Below, piece after piece: positions 33,631 through 44,975 of a DNA stretch of 64,000 bases. Where the stretch lies: the NCBI GenBank assembly GCA_963693315.1, contig OY856188.1, positions 188,756,930 through 188,820,929 on the forward strand, in the 5' to 3' direction. The stretch is from Diogma glabrata. Its lineage: Eukaryota; Arthropoda; Insecta; Diptera; Cylindrotomidae. Below the pieces are notes generated by a model. The model was not told where the DNA came from. It was given only the letters and a program-made list of their open reading frames with translations, and did not search any database. The first letter of the stretch is position 1; the number at the start of each line of letters is the position of its first letter. The translations under genes and the position numbers were made by a program.

Positions 33631-35159
33631 TATGACAAGTTGAACTATGAAGAACGGTTAAAATAATTTGTTTTTATTGAAAACTAGGAATCGCTCAGTG
33701 GCCAAAATTCGGCCATTGTATATAGAAATTGCAAAAAGACCTCTAAACAAAATAGCTACAACACATTATTTCAGAGTTTAATTAATTGATATACTTGATT
33801 TTGAATTATCTACTTATCTACTACTCAAGACCTTTCCAACAATATACATATTGCCAAACTTTTGATGGAAAACATATTTTAAAATTGTACCGCAAAAATA
33901 TTGCTTACGTATTTAATTATAGATATATAGATAACGGATGCAAAGCTTACCTGAATTTTGAAAGGTTACAACGCTGGCCGCGTGCATGTTTTTTTAAACC
34001 ATATTTTATAAATTTTCCTAATTTTCCCATTTCAATGTGGTCTGCTTTACTTTTTATGTCAATTATATTGACATAATATTGTGAAGTGCGGAATTAAGCG
34101 CTGAGCGGTAAAGTAACCTAAGTGTTAAAATCTACTTACGCTAGAAATACGCTGTATAAAACAATAACAATAAACTCAACGACTCAAATATAAATTCATA
34201 TAGCATAAGTAACAATTCATTCACATTACAATTGTTTCATTCAAAGCGTGAAAAGAAATAATCGTTTATTTTTTACACAGTCACATATAAATATGTCGTT
34301 TTGTAAGTTTTTAGTAGATGAATTTGTAAATATTATCATTTATATTTACGAGCGTAGAAAAAATAGCGATTTCTACGCGTGGTAAGAACGTTTTTGCGTT
34401 CCTGAACTTATTTCACTCGACGCTATCGCGTCTCGTGGACAAACCGTTCTGTCTCGCAAAAAGAGACGTTTTCACCATTTGTATAAAAATCTACTATTAT
34501 TTCAATGTGTTTGATGATGAATTTAATTCCTACTTCATGGGCATGTAACATTAATTACCAATTAACTGTTTTTTTAATTATGTTATCTGCGCCGCATAAT
34601 AAATGTGAATATATATGGTATAAATTTTAATTGTTGCTTATTTATTTTTTAAAACAGTAGATAAGAAAAAAATTATTCTGTTAAGTATGCTTAAAAAAAT
34701 AAAAGCACTTGTAGAGAATTATTATCTGATATAAGGTAATTATCGGTGATAAGGAATCCTTCCTTAGAACTATTTAGAACATCGAAAGAAAATTATACCT
34801 AAAAGTATGATAAATGCAATCGTACATTATTATCAAGAATAATAAAAAACGAAATGAAATGCTATACACTTCTTGAGAACTATTTAGAACACCAAAGTAA
34901 ATTTATATTTTCAAGAATGGTTAAGTATACGAAAGTATGCTATAAGAAATATAATTCAGAGCTCTTTAGAACGCTTACAAAAAACTTTTTAATAAAGTTA
35001 GCTTTATACTATCTGAACAAGAACGCCCTTATCCTGCTGCTAGAACGCTTCACGCCATTCTTCAGGAGTTCTTTATGAGACTAAAGCAATTATACAACAA
35101 CAGCATCTTTTAAGAACGTATTTCTTTTAAAATTCTATTAGCTACCTTTTAGAACATGT
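33631..35159. other. No gene seen; AT-rich DNA between LINE fragments
   Basis: No recognised protein. Includes small inverted words (GGCCAAAATTCGGCC near 33700 and a GCGTAGAAA/TTTCTACGC pair near 34353-34378). Confidence 0.5.
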
Positions 35160-35357
35160 ATTCGGTATCGGGTAATAGTTATATATGGAAACTCATTTCT
35201 TCGAGCAAGCAAAACAGTTCATTCTTTAAAAAAATATGAAAAAATTGCGTCCATAAACACCTTAGAAGCATGTTGTTCTGGAACCTTGTTCTTAAATGTG
35301 TTGTTGTGACACACATTGTAATTCCTACTACCCAACACATTTTATTTACAAAAAAAA
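35160..35357 (+). mobile_element. LINE 3' tail inserted in the BEL/Pao relic
   Basis: Shares with the LINE at 40394-41840 the words GCATGTTGTT, ATGTGTTGTTGTGACACA, GTAATTCCTACTAC and CAACAC, then ends in an A-run at 35350-35357. It is therefore the 3' end of the same or a close family, 5'-truncated. It interrupts the minus-strand BEL/Pao frame just after the codons for NGRYVVR. The left edge is approximate. Confidence 0.7.
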
Positions 35358-36545
35358 GCGTTCTGACTACATACCGTCCATTATCCAATATTTTGTTCGT
35401 TTTATTGTAGTATTCTTCACATTCCTTTTCTTCAGCAGTTGCACTTCTTTTTGGATGTAACTCCTCACACTCCCAAAATCGTTTCAATTGCTCATCAATA
35501 TCTGCGAGTGTAACTAAATTGCTTATATTAGCGACTGGTCGGTTTCCATTGTGACTCAATCGTCCAGAGATTATCCATCCAATTTCTGTTCTTTGAGCAA
35601 TACATTTATGAAGTGAATCTTTTTTAATACCTTCTAGCATAATTTCCCCATAAACATCTGCACAAATCAGTAGATCTATTGATCCAGGTATATCAAAATT
35701 AGGATCTGCAAGAATGATTCCATCTTATAAATTACTATCCAACCCCAAAATGTTTTTATCTGGTGGTGGTTTAGTTTTGGTTTTCAAAATTAAAGCTTCT
35801 GTTTGTATATCAAACGAAGATGGAAATCTTGGAACAATGTTGATTAAAATTTGTTGATGTGATTTGCCCTTTCGTCGCTGAAATGCCAGAAACTTCCGCT
35901 AAAACCCTTTTCCTTGGTATCCCAAGTTGTTGAGCTGATTTTTCGGTTATAAATGTGGCTTGCGAACCAGGATCGATGCGTGCTCGGAGGTGTTCAAACC
36001 CACCTAGCAAGTTTTGAACTTTAATTAAAGCTATTGCTAAAAGCACTGGCAAACGATTCTGCGTTGAAGTTGAATTGATATTAAGTTTTGTGTAAGTTTT
36101 TGGTTTTAAATGCAGTAGGCTATGACGAGTTCCTCTACAGGTAGAACAATTTCTGTTGTTATCACAGTCTCTTGTTTGATGATCTTGTGTGATGATCTTG
36201 TGTGAGACAAATTCTGCATAAATTATGAAGCATAACTAATTGATTTTTGTCGGTGTGGCTCATATCTTTGAAACGAACACATAGTTCTGTTTTGTGGTTC
36301 TTTTGACAGCATACACAGATGATTGCTTCAGGACCATGTTTTGTTGTTGTAGCAAAGGCTCGTTTTAGTGGTTGAAATCTTGGTGGTTGAAATCTCGGTG
36401 ATTGAGTTGTTATGTATTTATTAATGCCAATTGATTCCAACGATTGAAATCTTCTTTCTAGAAATTCCAAAAATTGATTAGTTGATTGGAACTCTCCTGG
36501 ATTTTCTAATGAGGTTTCATATAGCCGCCTTGTTGCGTTGTCCAA
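35358..36545 (-). pseudogene. BEL/Pao retroelement: zinc-knuckle gag end, protease, start of reverse transcriptase
   Basis: Read right to left. 36545-36162 has LETRL-like gag sequence followed by ICVCCQKNHKTELC and NLCRICLTQDH, a BEL-type Cys/His region. 36052-35810 has LLAIALIKVQ and RIDPGSQATFITEKSAQQL, the DUF1758 aspartic protease with its D-x-G site. 35640-35358 has EIGWIISGRL and LKRFWECEEL, the linker into reverse transcriptase, ending at NGRYVVR where the LINE tail cuts in. Frames shift between blocks. Reverse transcriptase proper, RNase H and integrase are absent. Confidence 0.8.
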
Positions 36546-36589
36546 TTTTTTTTAATAACAAAATTAAAAATGGACCACGAATCAATGTC

Positions 36590-36908
36590 TATGCCAGTAT
36601 TTTTGATTACCTATAGGCATTCGGTTGTTGTATCATGAATGCTTTTTATTGCAGCAGCAGACTCAGTGTTGGTAGCTTGTTGGTTTACTAGGTTTGTTAA
36701 AAGATTTGAGATTAGAAGTCTTCTGTTGTTGTATCTAGCTTCTAAAATTGTCCAAGCTGCAATGTAGTTTTCTCCAGATGACTCGAAATGATTAATAAGT
36801 TTGCTTGCTGAGCCTCCTATACTTGTTTTTAGGTAATTCATTTTGTACGTGTTGGTAAGTTGGTTGTTATCGTGAATTAATTTTTTGAATGTGTCTGCAA
36901 AGCCTATC
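36590..36908 (-). pseudogene. BEL/Pao gag (DUF1759) middle part
   Basis: Encodes IGFADTFKKLIHDNNQL, NYLKTSIGGSASKLINHF and AWTILEARYNNRRLLISNLL, the standard DUF1759 core. The N-terminal part of this gag lies at 38658-39461; the two are separated by a repeat pair inserted between the codons for SGDY...VVPYF and IGFADTF. An in-frame stop lies at the junction. Confidence 0.8.
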
Positions 36909-37673
36909 TATTTAGTGTTGTTATACCCGGGGTTGATTTTAATTAAAATAAAACACTTAAATTTTATTTAGAATAAAATTGATGAATTTTTATTTATTTA
37001 ATATTTAACCACTTTAGTTTTAGTTTTTATTTTAAAAATTTATTTGTAAATTATTTTCGTATTATCATACTTAATTTTGAAAGTTTTTATTTGATTATAA
37101 TTTGCACTTTTAACTTTTACTAAAAAATTACTTTTTTCTAAAAATGACTAACTTAAAATATTTCTTAAACTCAAAGACTTTCTGATTTCACTAGAACTGT
37201 GTATATTAGAATGGTTGTGTTCAACTGAATTACTTACTTAAACTTATTCTTTTACACTACTTTGTTAAAACTGCATCGACTGTGCGACTTGAATTCTATT
37301 ATAAAAACTACAAACTACTTTCTTAAAAACTATTTCTTATATACTAAATTTTGATATTATAAAAAAACAAAAAAAAAACAAATAAGAATAATTTTTTATT
37401 AAATGTAATATTTTGAAAAAGGGTTTATCGGAAGATTATATTATTTCTAAGAAACTTAAACAGTTTTGTTTTGTTGATAAAGAAGTGTGAACAAATATTT
37501 AAAGTTTTATTTTGCTTTTAGATGATTTTAAAGTTTATTAGCATGAGAAATATTAATGTTATAGTTATTTTTTGTTTGAGAAGGTTTTTTTTGGAAAACA
37601 TATTGATTCAATATTTTAAAATGATATGTGAATTGAAAACGATTTTCGGCAAAATAAAAAGACTTATTCTTAG
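36909..37673. repeat. First of two tandem LTR-like repeats inserted in gag
   Basis: Begins close to TGTTATACCCGGGG and ends with AAAAGACTTATTCTTAGTAT. The second copy (37674-38521) has the same start and end and the same internal order (TCGACTGTGCGACTTGAATT, TGATTTTAAAGTTTATTAGC). About 10-15% divergent by eye. A tandem pair with no interior could be two LTRs joined by recombination; the right end lacks a CA terminus, so this is not proven. Confidence 0.6.
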
Positions 37674-38521
37674 TATTGTTATACCCGGGGTTTATTATTT
37701 TATTTAAAAAATGAAACACTTAATTTTTGTTTATTAAAGATGTAAGAACTTGTTATTTATTTATTTAATTTAACTTCGATTTTAATTTTAATTTACACTT
37801 TTATTTTATTGAGCTATTATTATTATATTACACTGCTTTATAAATTTTTATTTAATATAATTCAAGATTTAGATTTCGTTTTCTAGAACTTTAATTTTTA
37901 AGCTTAACTATTAATTTTCATAACTATTTCTTGAACACTGTGTTTTTACAACATATATTAAATCTGATATTTTGTGTGTAGAACTCAAAGACTGGATTGC
38001 TTACTTAAACTATTAGACTTGAATTATTCAACTGTTACACTGCTTTTCTTCACTTAAACTATAACTTGTTAAAGACTATTTTGTTAAAACTATTATCGAC
38101 TGTGCGACTTGAATTAATATTATTAAAACTACATTTATTTTCTTAAAAACTAAATCTTATATACTAAATTTTGATTTTATTACATTATTGAAAACAACAA
38201 AAACAAAATAGGAATAATTTTTTATTAAATTTTAAAATAAAATTTCCAAAATAAAAGGGATTTGTCGGAGGATTATACAAATGGGAATTATGCAATATTG
38301 TAGTTTATTTCTAAGAAACTGAAACAGAGGTGTGAAATTTGTTTAATGTTTTATTTTGCTCTAACATGATTTTAAAGTTTATTAGCATGAGAAATATTAA
38401 TATAACAGTTATTTTTTGTTTGAGTAGGTTTATTTGGAAAACATGTTGATTCAATATTTTAAAATGATATGTGAATTGAAAAGGATTGTCGGCAAAAATA
38501 AAAAGACTTATTCTTAGTATG
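37674..38521. repeat. Second of two tandem LTR-like repeats inserted in gag
   Basis: Partner of 36909-37673. TTAGTG precedes the pair and TTAGTAT ends the second copy, which may reflect a target duplication or simply the repeat's own end. No coding potential. Confidence 0.6.
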
Positions 38522-38657
38522 AACTAAAATTTCGATAACTGATATTATTTATTAGTTTTATCCTTTATAAAACTATCGGCTAGAGATTAAAAGAAAATTT
38601 CAGTTTTGAAAATGTGTTTAGAGAAAATTTATTGGTATGTGAAACTAATATTGAAAT

Positions 38658-39461
38658 TTAAGAAAGATTTAGAGTTTCTAATTCTGGGAAATAGTGATCG
38701 AAAATTGGTAATGAGAAATACGGCACAACAGTGTAGTCACCACTTAAGTGTGGGATCTCAACTCCTGGTAGTCGAATTTCAAATGGTTTGGCGTTACAAT
38801 TTTCGCTTTGTTGAATTTCTGTAGCTAGTACGACCATTATATTATCGTATTCGCTATTTATTTCTTCGTATTGGTTTTCAATGAAATATGGTGAATCTAA
38901 CTCATCTTGTTCAGAAGTCTCTATGCAAATTTTTTCATGAAGATCCGCAATTTGCATCATCATACGTTCTAAATTTTTTAGTTTCAAATTTAAAACTGGT
39001 TTTGACTTAGTGAACTTCCATGTTGTTTCAGCCGATAAAATTTCTCTTGTAAAACCTTTTATTTTGATTAATTGTTGTTTTACAAGTTGTTGGTAATTGG
39101 TTGTTATATAAGTTTTGTACTGTGAAGGTTCAGGAACTTGTAATCTTTCAATTGTCTCTGGTGGAGTGGGCGTTGTTGGTGCACCATTTAGCCGAATCCG
39201 CATGCTTTCAATGTATTCATTATAGATTTTCGAAATATCTGTTCGTTGCTGCAAATAGTTGTTGTTATCTCCTAAAGCTGGTTTGAAACTGATTATTTTT
39301 TCATCGTTGCTAACATAGTTGTTGTAAATTTTCTTAATATTAGCAATTCTTTTTTCCAGATAGTTCTTGGTCTTGCGGTTTTCAGGATCCTTTTTGTAAT
39401 TGGGAAAAAGCTGTTTAATTTCTTCAGCAATGCCAGTTTGTTCATTTAGGATTATTTCCAT
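38658..39461 (-). pseudogene. BEL/Pao gag N-terminal part
   Basis: A 267-codon frame from the ATG at 39461. Lys/Asn-rich, with a leader MEIILNEQTGIAEEIKQLFP, a helical segment, and then RLPGVEIPHLSGDY, the conserved junction into the DUF1759 core. After VVPYF the frame enters inserted sequence and stops. The ATG lies about 105 bp inside the primer-binding site at 39566-39580, as expected for the first gene of a BEL element. Confidence 0.75.
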
Positions 39462-39565
39462 GTTGTTAATAGTGATAACAATGCTTATTTAAGTTTTTGT
39501 TGGTTAAACTTAATGAACTTCTTGATTGACAGTTGGATCTGTTTTTCAACGAGCTGGTTGTTTTT

Positions 39566-39580
39566 GCTCTCGAAGGACCA
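39566..39580 (-). other. BEL/Pao primer-binding site, tRNA-Tyr type
   Basis: The + strand carries CTCGAAGGACCA, matching the 3' end of insect tRNA-Tyr as I know it. The minus strand is TGGTCCTTCGAG, one base from the LTR edge TGTGTAGTTCCC at 39582. Confidence 0.7.
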
Positions 39581-39581
39581 A

Positions 39582-39950
39582 TGTGTAGTTCCCTCTTACA
39601 CTTTTATTATAATAAAAGGCTAAATTATATATTTAATTAATTTTTATTAACTTAAATAATTTTTATTAACTTAAATAATTTTTATTAACTTAAATAATTT
39701 GTGCTTGTTGTCCAAGCGTGGTCGAGAGAATATAATTATAATCTATTTTCACAAAGAAAATCTAAAAAATTATTTAGTTTTCTTTCACACGATATATGAG
39801 TATTGAAAACTCATCAAAATCATAACAAAATAAAATAATATTTTAATCTACATGACAACAAAAATATTTCAGTTTCTTTCACATATCATGATTACATTAA
39901 AAACTCATATATCATGAGAAAAGAAATATTTGTTTAAAATAATATAGAAA
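39582..39950 (-). repeat. BEL/Pao 5' LTR, right edge uncertain
   Basis: The + strand starts TGTGTAG at the primer-binding side. The body holds three tandem copies of TTAAATAATTTTTATTAAC (about 39640-39700). The outer edge falls near where zinc-finger gene sequence begins (39951), but I cannot see a clean ACA end. No second LTR is recognisable near 35160. Confidence 0.5.
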
Positions 39951-40393
39951 TTAAATTAAATTTAAGGAATTTGCACTTGAATCAAATTCCATGTCTGTTG
40001 GTTCAACAGAAGTTGTTTTAATTGCCCGGGTTTCTGCTTTTTTTTTGAAAAATAATTGAGTTTCGCGCGTTTTCGATTTTGGAGGTTTGTCTGTGCGCTT
40101 CCGGAGTTCTCTCTGATAATAAGAGGATCGAGTCCTCTGCGTTTGTGGGGGCGTTTCTGGATGTACCACTGTCTTGTGGTTCTGGTATTCTTTGATTTTC
40201 TATTTCATCACAGGGTGATTCGTCTGGCGATTGTTGACATGCCATTGGAGAGTTCATCAATGGAGGTTCCATCGGCGATGCCACTCTATGTGTAGCCACC
40301 GTTGATGCTACACTTATTATTATATTAGATGGCACATTGTGTTTGAGTTTTTGATGCGCCGTCAAATTATAACTTTCTTTATACCGCAACCCG

Positions 40394-41766
40394 TGATATT
40401 TCAAATTATAGACCAATAGCCTTACTCCCAGTCATGTCTAAAATATACGAGCACTATATTAATTCACACATATCCAAATTTTTGGAAGACAACCATTTGA
40501 TATCTGACAGCCAATACAGTTTTAGAAACAAAAGATCAACAACCGATCTATTGAACTATGTGGCACATCTTTGGAATAGCATACTTGAGAAAGGTGGTGA
40601 AACGTACGTGATCGCATTAGACATCTCAAAAGCATTTGATCGAATTTGGCATGCCAACTTGATCAACAAGCTCGTTGCGTACGGTTTTCATCCCGCAGTC
40701 GTGAAGTTGATTCAAAATTTTCTGTCTAACCGATACATCTCGGTATCTATAGATGGCTTTTCTTCTGAGTCCAAATTAATTAACGCTGGTGTACCCCAAG
40801 GCTCAGTTTTATCTCTCACTTTATTTTTAATTTATATCAACGAACTGTTGCAAATCACCAGTAACCCAATAAATAGTTTTGCAGATGATAGTACACTGCA
40901 CAAGTCATTCGTCCCCCTATCTTCAAAGGGTAAAATGCATGAACGAATAAATCCCGTCCGGAGAGACGCTGCCATAAATGTAAACGAGGACCTAAAAAAA
41001 GTCGCCGATTGGGGAGACAAAAATTTGGTCAATTTTAATTCCACCAAAACACAGCTATTGATTGTTTCCAGATCAAAGACCGAGTTTCCCAATGATATTT
41101 CAATTAATATGTGTGACGACCAAATAGACGAATGTGAAAGCATTCGTTTATTGGGAGTCACAATATCCAATGACTTACTTTGGAACGATCATATAATGGC
41201 CATGGCAAAGAGCGCGTCAAGAAAACTCGGCCTCCTCAATAGATGTAAAAAATATTTTACTTCGCATCAATTACTCCACATTTATAAGTCCTATATTCGT
41301 CCCTGTATGGAGTATTGTTGTCAAGTTTGGGGCGCTGCATCTGTTACTATCCTAGCTCTTTTGGACTCTGTTCAAAAGCGTGCTATACGAATTGTTGGTG
41401 ATCGAGATTTAACATTAGATCTTGATTCCCTACAACATCAACACTGAAATCAACAGCACTGTTGCTGATCTCGTTGTTTTTTATAAATATCGTCACAAGC
41501 AGTGCTCGGATGAAATCAGGTCCATAATGCCTCAGACATATGTTTTTCCCCGTTTTACTCGTCAATCGGTTTGTGCGGACGGTCGAACTGTCGAGATTAC
41601 TCACTGTCATGGTAATAGAATGCAAAGAGATTTCTTTGTGCGTACATCGTACACATGGAATGCTTTGCCCGAATCAATAGTCTCGAGTGCCTTCAATCCA
41701 CAAAGATTTAAAAAAAGCAACCACCTATATCTCAAGACGCATGTTGTTGTGGGACCTAGGTCTTAA
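40394..41766 (+). pseudogene. LINE ORF2: reverse transcriptase core and C-terminus
   Basis: Reads SNYRPIALLPVMSKIYEHYI, ALDISKAFDRIWHANLINKL (first catalytic Asp), AGVPQGSVLSLTLFLIYINE, NSFADDSTLHKSF (catalytic FADD), NLVNFNSTKTQ and IRLLGVTISNDLLWNDHI. One frameshift near 41420 joins the second frame (41422-41766), which ends YTWNALPESIVSSAFNPQRF and a stop at 41766. All reverse-transcriptase active-site residues are present, so decay is slight. The endonuclease and N-terminus are lost by 5' truncation. Confidence 0.85.
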
Positions 41767-41840
41767 AAGGTATCTATGTGTTGTTGTGACACATTTTGTA
41801 ATTCCTACTACACAACACTTCTTATTAAAAAAAAAAAAAA
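40394..41840 (+). mobile_element. 5'-truncated Jockey-type LINE with poly(A) tail
   Basis: Inserted into zinc-finger unit 1. Left junction CCGCAACCCG and right junction after 14 A at 41827-41840 followed by CCCGCATACC; in other units the sequence is the uninterrupted CCGCAACCCGCATACC. The target duplication is therefore a short CCC to AACCCG (ambiguous because of the poly(A)). Encodes most of a reverse transcriptase. Confidence 0.85.
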
Positions 41841-42259
41841 CCCGCATACCTCGCACTTGTGACTTTTCTTTTGGCCGTGTATGTCAACCATATGACAGTC
41901 ACGGTCATTGTTTCTACTAAATACTATTTTACACTCTTTGCACCATATTTTTATTTTTCTTCATGTTTTTTTTTGTGCCGATTTAAATAGTATTTGTTGC
42001 AGAAATCTGATGGGCACATGTCACAAAAGAAACGAACTTCCATTTTTTGATCCATTGGAAACCCTAATGAGATTGTTTCAGATCATGAAACTACTTTTCA
42101 ATCTACGCAGTTTAAAAAATACTTAAACAAATTAAACACGAAAATAAAAAAATTAAAATAATTAAATTAATTAATTAAACACGAAAGTATAACACGAAAT
42201 TAAACTATGCAAGAACAACACAAGCTATAAAATCAGCTGTCATAATATTTTGCGGGAAA

Positions 42260-42450
42260 ATTTTAATTAAAAATTTTCAAGATTTATTTTATTTTTCTTA
42301 AAAAATTCTTTTGCAACCTTTGACGTGTGCTTGGTATCATTGTCTTGTTGGAATACATATCGACGTCCAAGGTGGAGTTGCAAGACAGATTTTTTCAAAT
42401 TTTCCTTTCAAAGGTTCACATAACTACTGCCAATCATAATCCCCTAATCC
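42260..42450 (-). pseudogene. Tc1 transposase fragment, shortened (unit 1/2 junction)
   Basis: Contains the segment for RRYVFQQDNDTKHTSKVAKE but lacks the upstream GGGSIMVWGCF part present at 43866 and 44976. Confidence 0.7.
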
Positions 42451-43045
42451 CGAAGTTGTTTTAATTGCCGGGTTTCTGCTTATTTTTTGCAAAATAATCG
42501 AGTTTCGTGCGTTTTCGATTTTGGAGGTTTGTCTGTGCGCTGCCGGAGTTCTCTCTGATAATAAAAGGATCGAGTCCTCTGCGTTTGTTGGGGCGTTTCT
42601 GGATGTACCACTGTCTTGTGGTTCTGGTATTCTTTGATTTTCTGTTTCATCACAGGGTGATTCGTCTGGCGATTGTTGACATGTCATTGGAGAGTTCATC
42701 AATGGAGGTTCCATCGGCGTTGCCACTCTATGTGTAGCCACCGTTGATGCTACACTTATTACTATATTAGATACCACATTGTGTTTGAGTTTTTGATGCG
42801 CCGTCAAATTATAACTTTCTTTATACCGCAACCTTCATACCTCGCACTTGTGACTTTTCTTTTGGCCGTGTATGTCAACCATATGACAGTCACGGTCATT
42901 GTTTCTACTAAATACTATTTTACACTCTTTGCACCATATTTTTCTTTTTCTTCATGTTTTTTTTGTGCCGATTTAAATAGTATTTGTTGCAGAAATCTGA
43001 TGGGCACATGTCACAAAAGAAACGAACTTCCATTTTTTGATCCAT
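42451..43045 (-). pseudogene. C2H2 zinc-finger gene, unit 2
   Basis: ATG at 43045; three fingers as in unit 1. The A-run in finger 1 is one base shorter (eight instead of nine), shifting frame after NRHKKK. Finger 3 and the tail are open (42831 down to about 42440). The tail runs KISRNPAIKTTSGLG into shortened Tc1 sequence. Confidence 0.65.
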
Positions 43046-43249
43046 TTGGAAACCCTAATGAGATTGTTTCAGATCACGAAACTACTTTTCAATCTACGCA
43101 GTTTAAAGAATAGTTAAACAAATTAAACACGAAAATAAAAATTAAAATAATTAAATTAATTAATTAAACACGAAAGTATAACACGAAATTAAACTATGCA
43201 AGAACAACAAAAACTAAAAAATCAGCTGTTATAATATTTTGCGGGAAAA

Positions 43250-43425
43250 TTTTAATTAAAAATTTTCAAGATTTATTTTATTTTTCTTAAAAAATTCTTT
43301 TGCAACCTTTGACGTGTGCTTGGTATCATTGTCTTGTTGGAATACATATCGACGTCCAAGGTGGAGTTGCAAGACAGATTTTTTCAAATTTTCCTTTCAA
43401 AGGTTCACATAACTACTGCCAGTCA
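43250..43425 (-). pseudogene. Tc1 transposase fragment, shortened (unit 2/3 junction)
   Basis: Same QQDND-containing segment as at 42260. The join to the zinc-finger tail is at a different place, so this is an independent deletion. Confidence 0.7.
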
Positions 43426-43790
43426 TTTTTGCAAAATAATCGAGTTTCGTGCGTTTTCGATTTTGGCGGTTTGTCTGTGCGCTTCCGGAGTTCTCTCTGA
43501 TAGTAAGAGGATCGAGTCCTCTGCGTTTGTTGGGGCGTTTCTGGATGTACCACTGTCTTGTGGTTCTGGTATTCTTTGATTTTCTATTCCATCACAGGGT
43601 GATTCGTCTGGCGATTGTTGACATGCCATTGGAGAGTTCATCAATGGAGGTTCCATCGGCGATGCCACTCTATGTGTAGCCACCGTTGATGCTACACTTA
43701 TTATTATATTAGATGGCACATTGTGTTTGAGTTTTTGATGCGCCGTCAAATTATAACTTTCTTTATACCGCAACCCGCATAACACGAAAA
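43426..43790 (-). pseudogene. C2H2 zinc-finger gene, unit 3, fingers 1 and 2 deleted
   Basis: Starts within finger 3 (GLRYKESYNLTAHQKLKH) and continues through the tail to the Lys-rich end. Upstream sequence jumps directly to the AT-rich leader (AACACGAAAATATAACACG), so the first two fingers and the start codon are missing. Confidence 0.7.
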
Positions 43791-43865
43791 TATAACACGA
43801 AATTAAACTAAGCAAGAACAACACAAGCTATAAAATCAGCTGTCATAATATTTTGCGGGAAAATT

Positions 43866-44165
43866 TTAATTAAAAATTTTCAAGATTTATTTTGTTTTTC
43901 TTAAAAAATTCTTTTGCAACCTTTGACGTGTGCTTGGTATCAATGTCTTGTTGGAATACATATCGACGTCCAAGGTGGAGTTTCAAGACAGATTTTTTTC
44001 AAATTTTCCTTTAAAAGGTTCACAACTACTGCCAGTCATAATCCCTTCAATAAGAGCAAGTACACCTACACTGTTGGCTGCGAAACATCCCCATACCATA
44101 ATGGATCCACCACCGTGCTTTACCTTTGTAGTTTTTGAACGGGTTTGCCTATGTAGAATTATTAG
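43866..44165 (-). pseudogene. Tc1-family transposase middle fragment (unit 3/4)
   Basis: Encodes KTTKVKHGGGSIMVWGCFAA, MVWGCF being the signature before the second catalytic region, then RRYVFQQDNDTKHTSK carrying the second catalytic Asp, then KEFFKKNKINLENF. The N-terminal helix-turn-helix, first Asp region and third catalytic residue are absent. Frame relative to the zinc-finger tail depends on the A-run length at the join. Confidence 0.75.
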
Positions 44166-44173
44166 AAGTTGTT

Positions 44174-44763
44174 TTAATTGCCCGGGTTTCTGCTTTTTTT
44201 TTTTTGCAAAATAATCGAGTTTCGTTCGTTTTCGATTTTGGAGGTTTGTCTGTGCGCTTCCGGAGTTCTCTCTGATAATAAGAGGATCGAGTCTTCTGCG
44301 TTTGTGGGGGCGTTTCTGGATGTACCACTGTCTTGTGGTTCTGGTATTCTTTGATTTTCTATTTCATCACAGGGTGATTCGTCAAGCGATTGTTGACATG
44401 CCATTGGAGAGTTCATCAATGGATGTTCCATCGGCAATGCCACTCTATGTGTAGCCACCGTTGATGCTACACTTATTACTATATTAGATACCACGTTGTG
44501 TTTGAGTTTTTGATGCGCCGTCAAATTATAACTTTCTTTATACCGCAACCCGCATACCTCGCACTTGTGACTTTTCTTTTGGCCGTGTATGTCAACCATA
44601 TGACAGTCACGGTCATTGTTTCTACTAAATACTATTTTACACTCTTTGCACCATATTTTTATTTTTCTTCATGTTTTTTTTTGTGCCGATTTAAATAGTA
44701 TTTGTTGCAGAAATCTGATGGGCACATGTCACAAAAGAAACTAACTTCCATTTTTTGATCCAT
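44174..44763 (-). pseudogene. C2H2 zinc-finger gene, unit 4
   Basis: ATG at 44763. Three fingers with a frame break between finger 1 and finger 2 (stop after KKKHEEK). From VDIHGQKKSHKCEVCGLRYK the frame is open through finger 3 and the tail to SRNPGN and a stop at about 44174. Confidence 0.7.
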
Positions 44764-44975
44764 TTGGAAACCCTAATGAGATTTATTCAGATCATGAAAC
44801 TACTTTTCAATCTACGCAGTTTAAAGAACACTTAAACAAATTAAATACGAAAATAAAAAAATTAAAATAATTAAATTAATTAATTAAACACGAAAGTATA
44901 ACACGAAATTAAACTATGCAAGAACAACACAAGCTATAAAATCAGCTGTCATAATATTTTGCGGGAAAATTTTAA

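Larger units (their letters stand above)
39951..42055 (-). pseudogene. C2H2 zinc-finger gene, unit 1, interrupted by a LINE
   Basis: ATG at 42055 (MDQKMEVRFF). Finger 1 is CDMCPSDFCNKYYLNRHKKKH. Finger 2 is CKECKIVFSRNNDRDCHMVD then IH. The third finger (CEVCGLRYKESYNLTAHQKL then KH) is cut at 41841/40393 by the LINE. The tail reads VASTVATHRV, then DSILLLSERTPEAHRQTSK. Only this unit ends with ETRAIKTTSVEPTDMEFDSS then ANSLNLI and a stop, with no Tc1 sequence, so it is the best candidate for the original C-terminus. Frame breaks occur between finger 1 and finger 2 (A-runs). Likely a DNA-binding protein; no family name assigned. Confidence 0.65.

Noticed and set aside
40056..40295. Plus-strand frames of about 76 codons (RFRFWRFVCALPEF) repeated in each array unit
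   Set aside because: Antisense shadows of the zinc-finger tail, repeated because the units are repeated.
40832..41170. Minus-strand 112-codon frame opposite the LINE
   Set aside because: Shadow of the reverse-transcriptase frame on the + strand.
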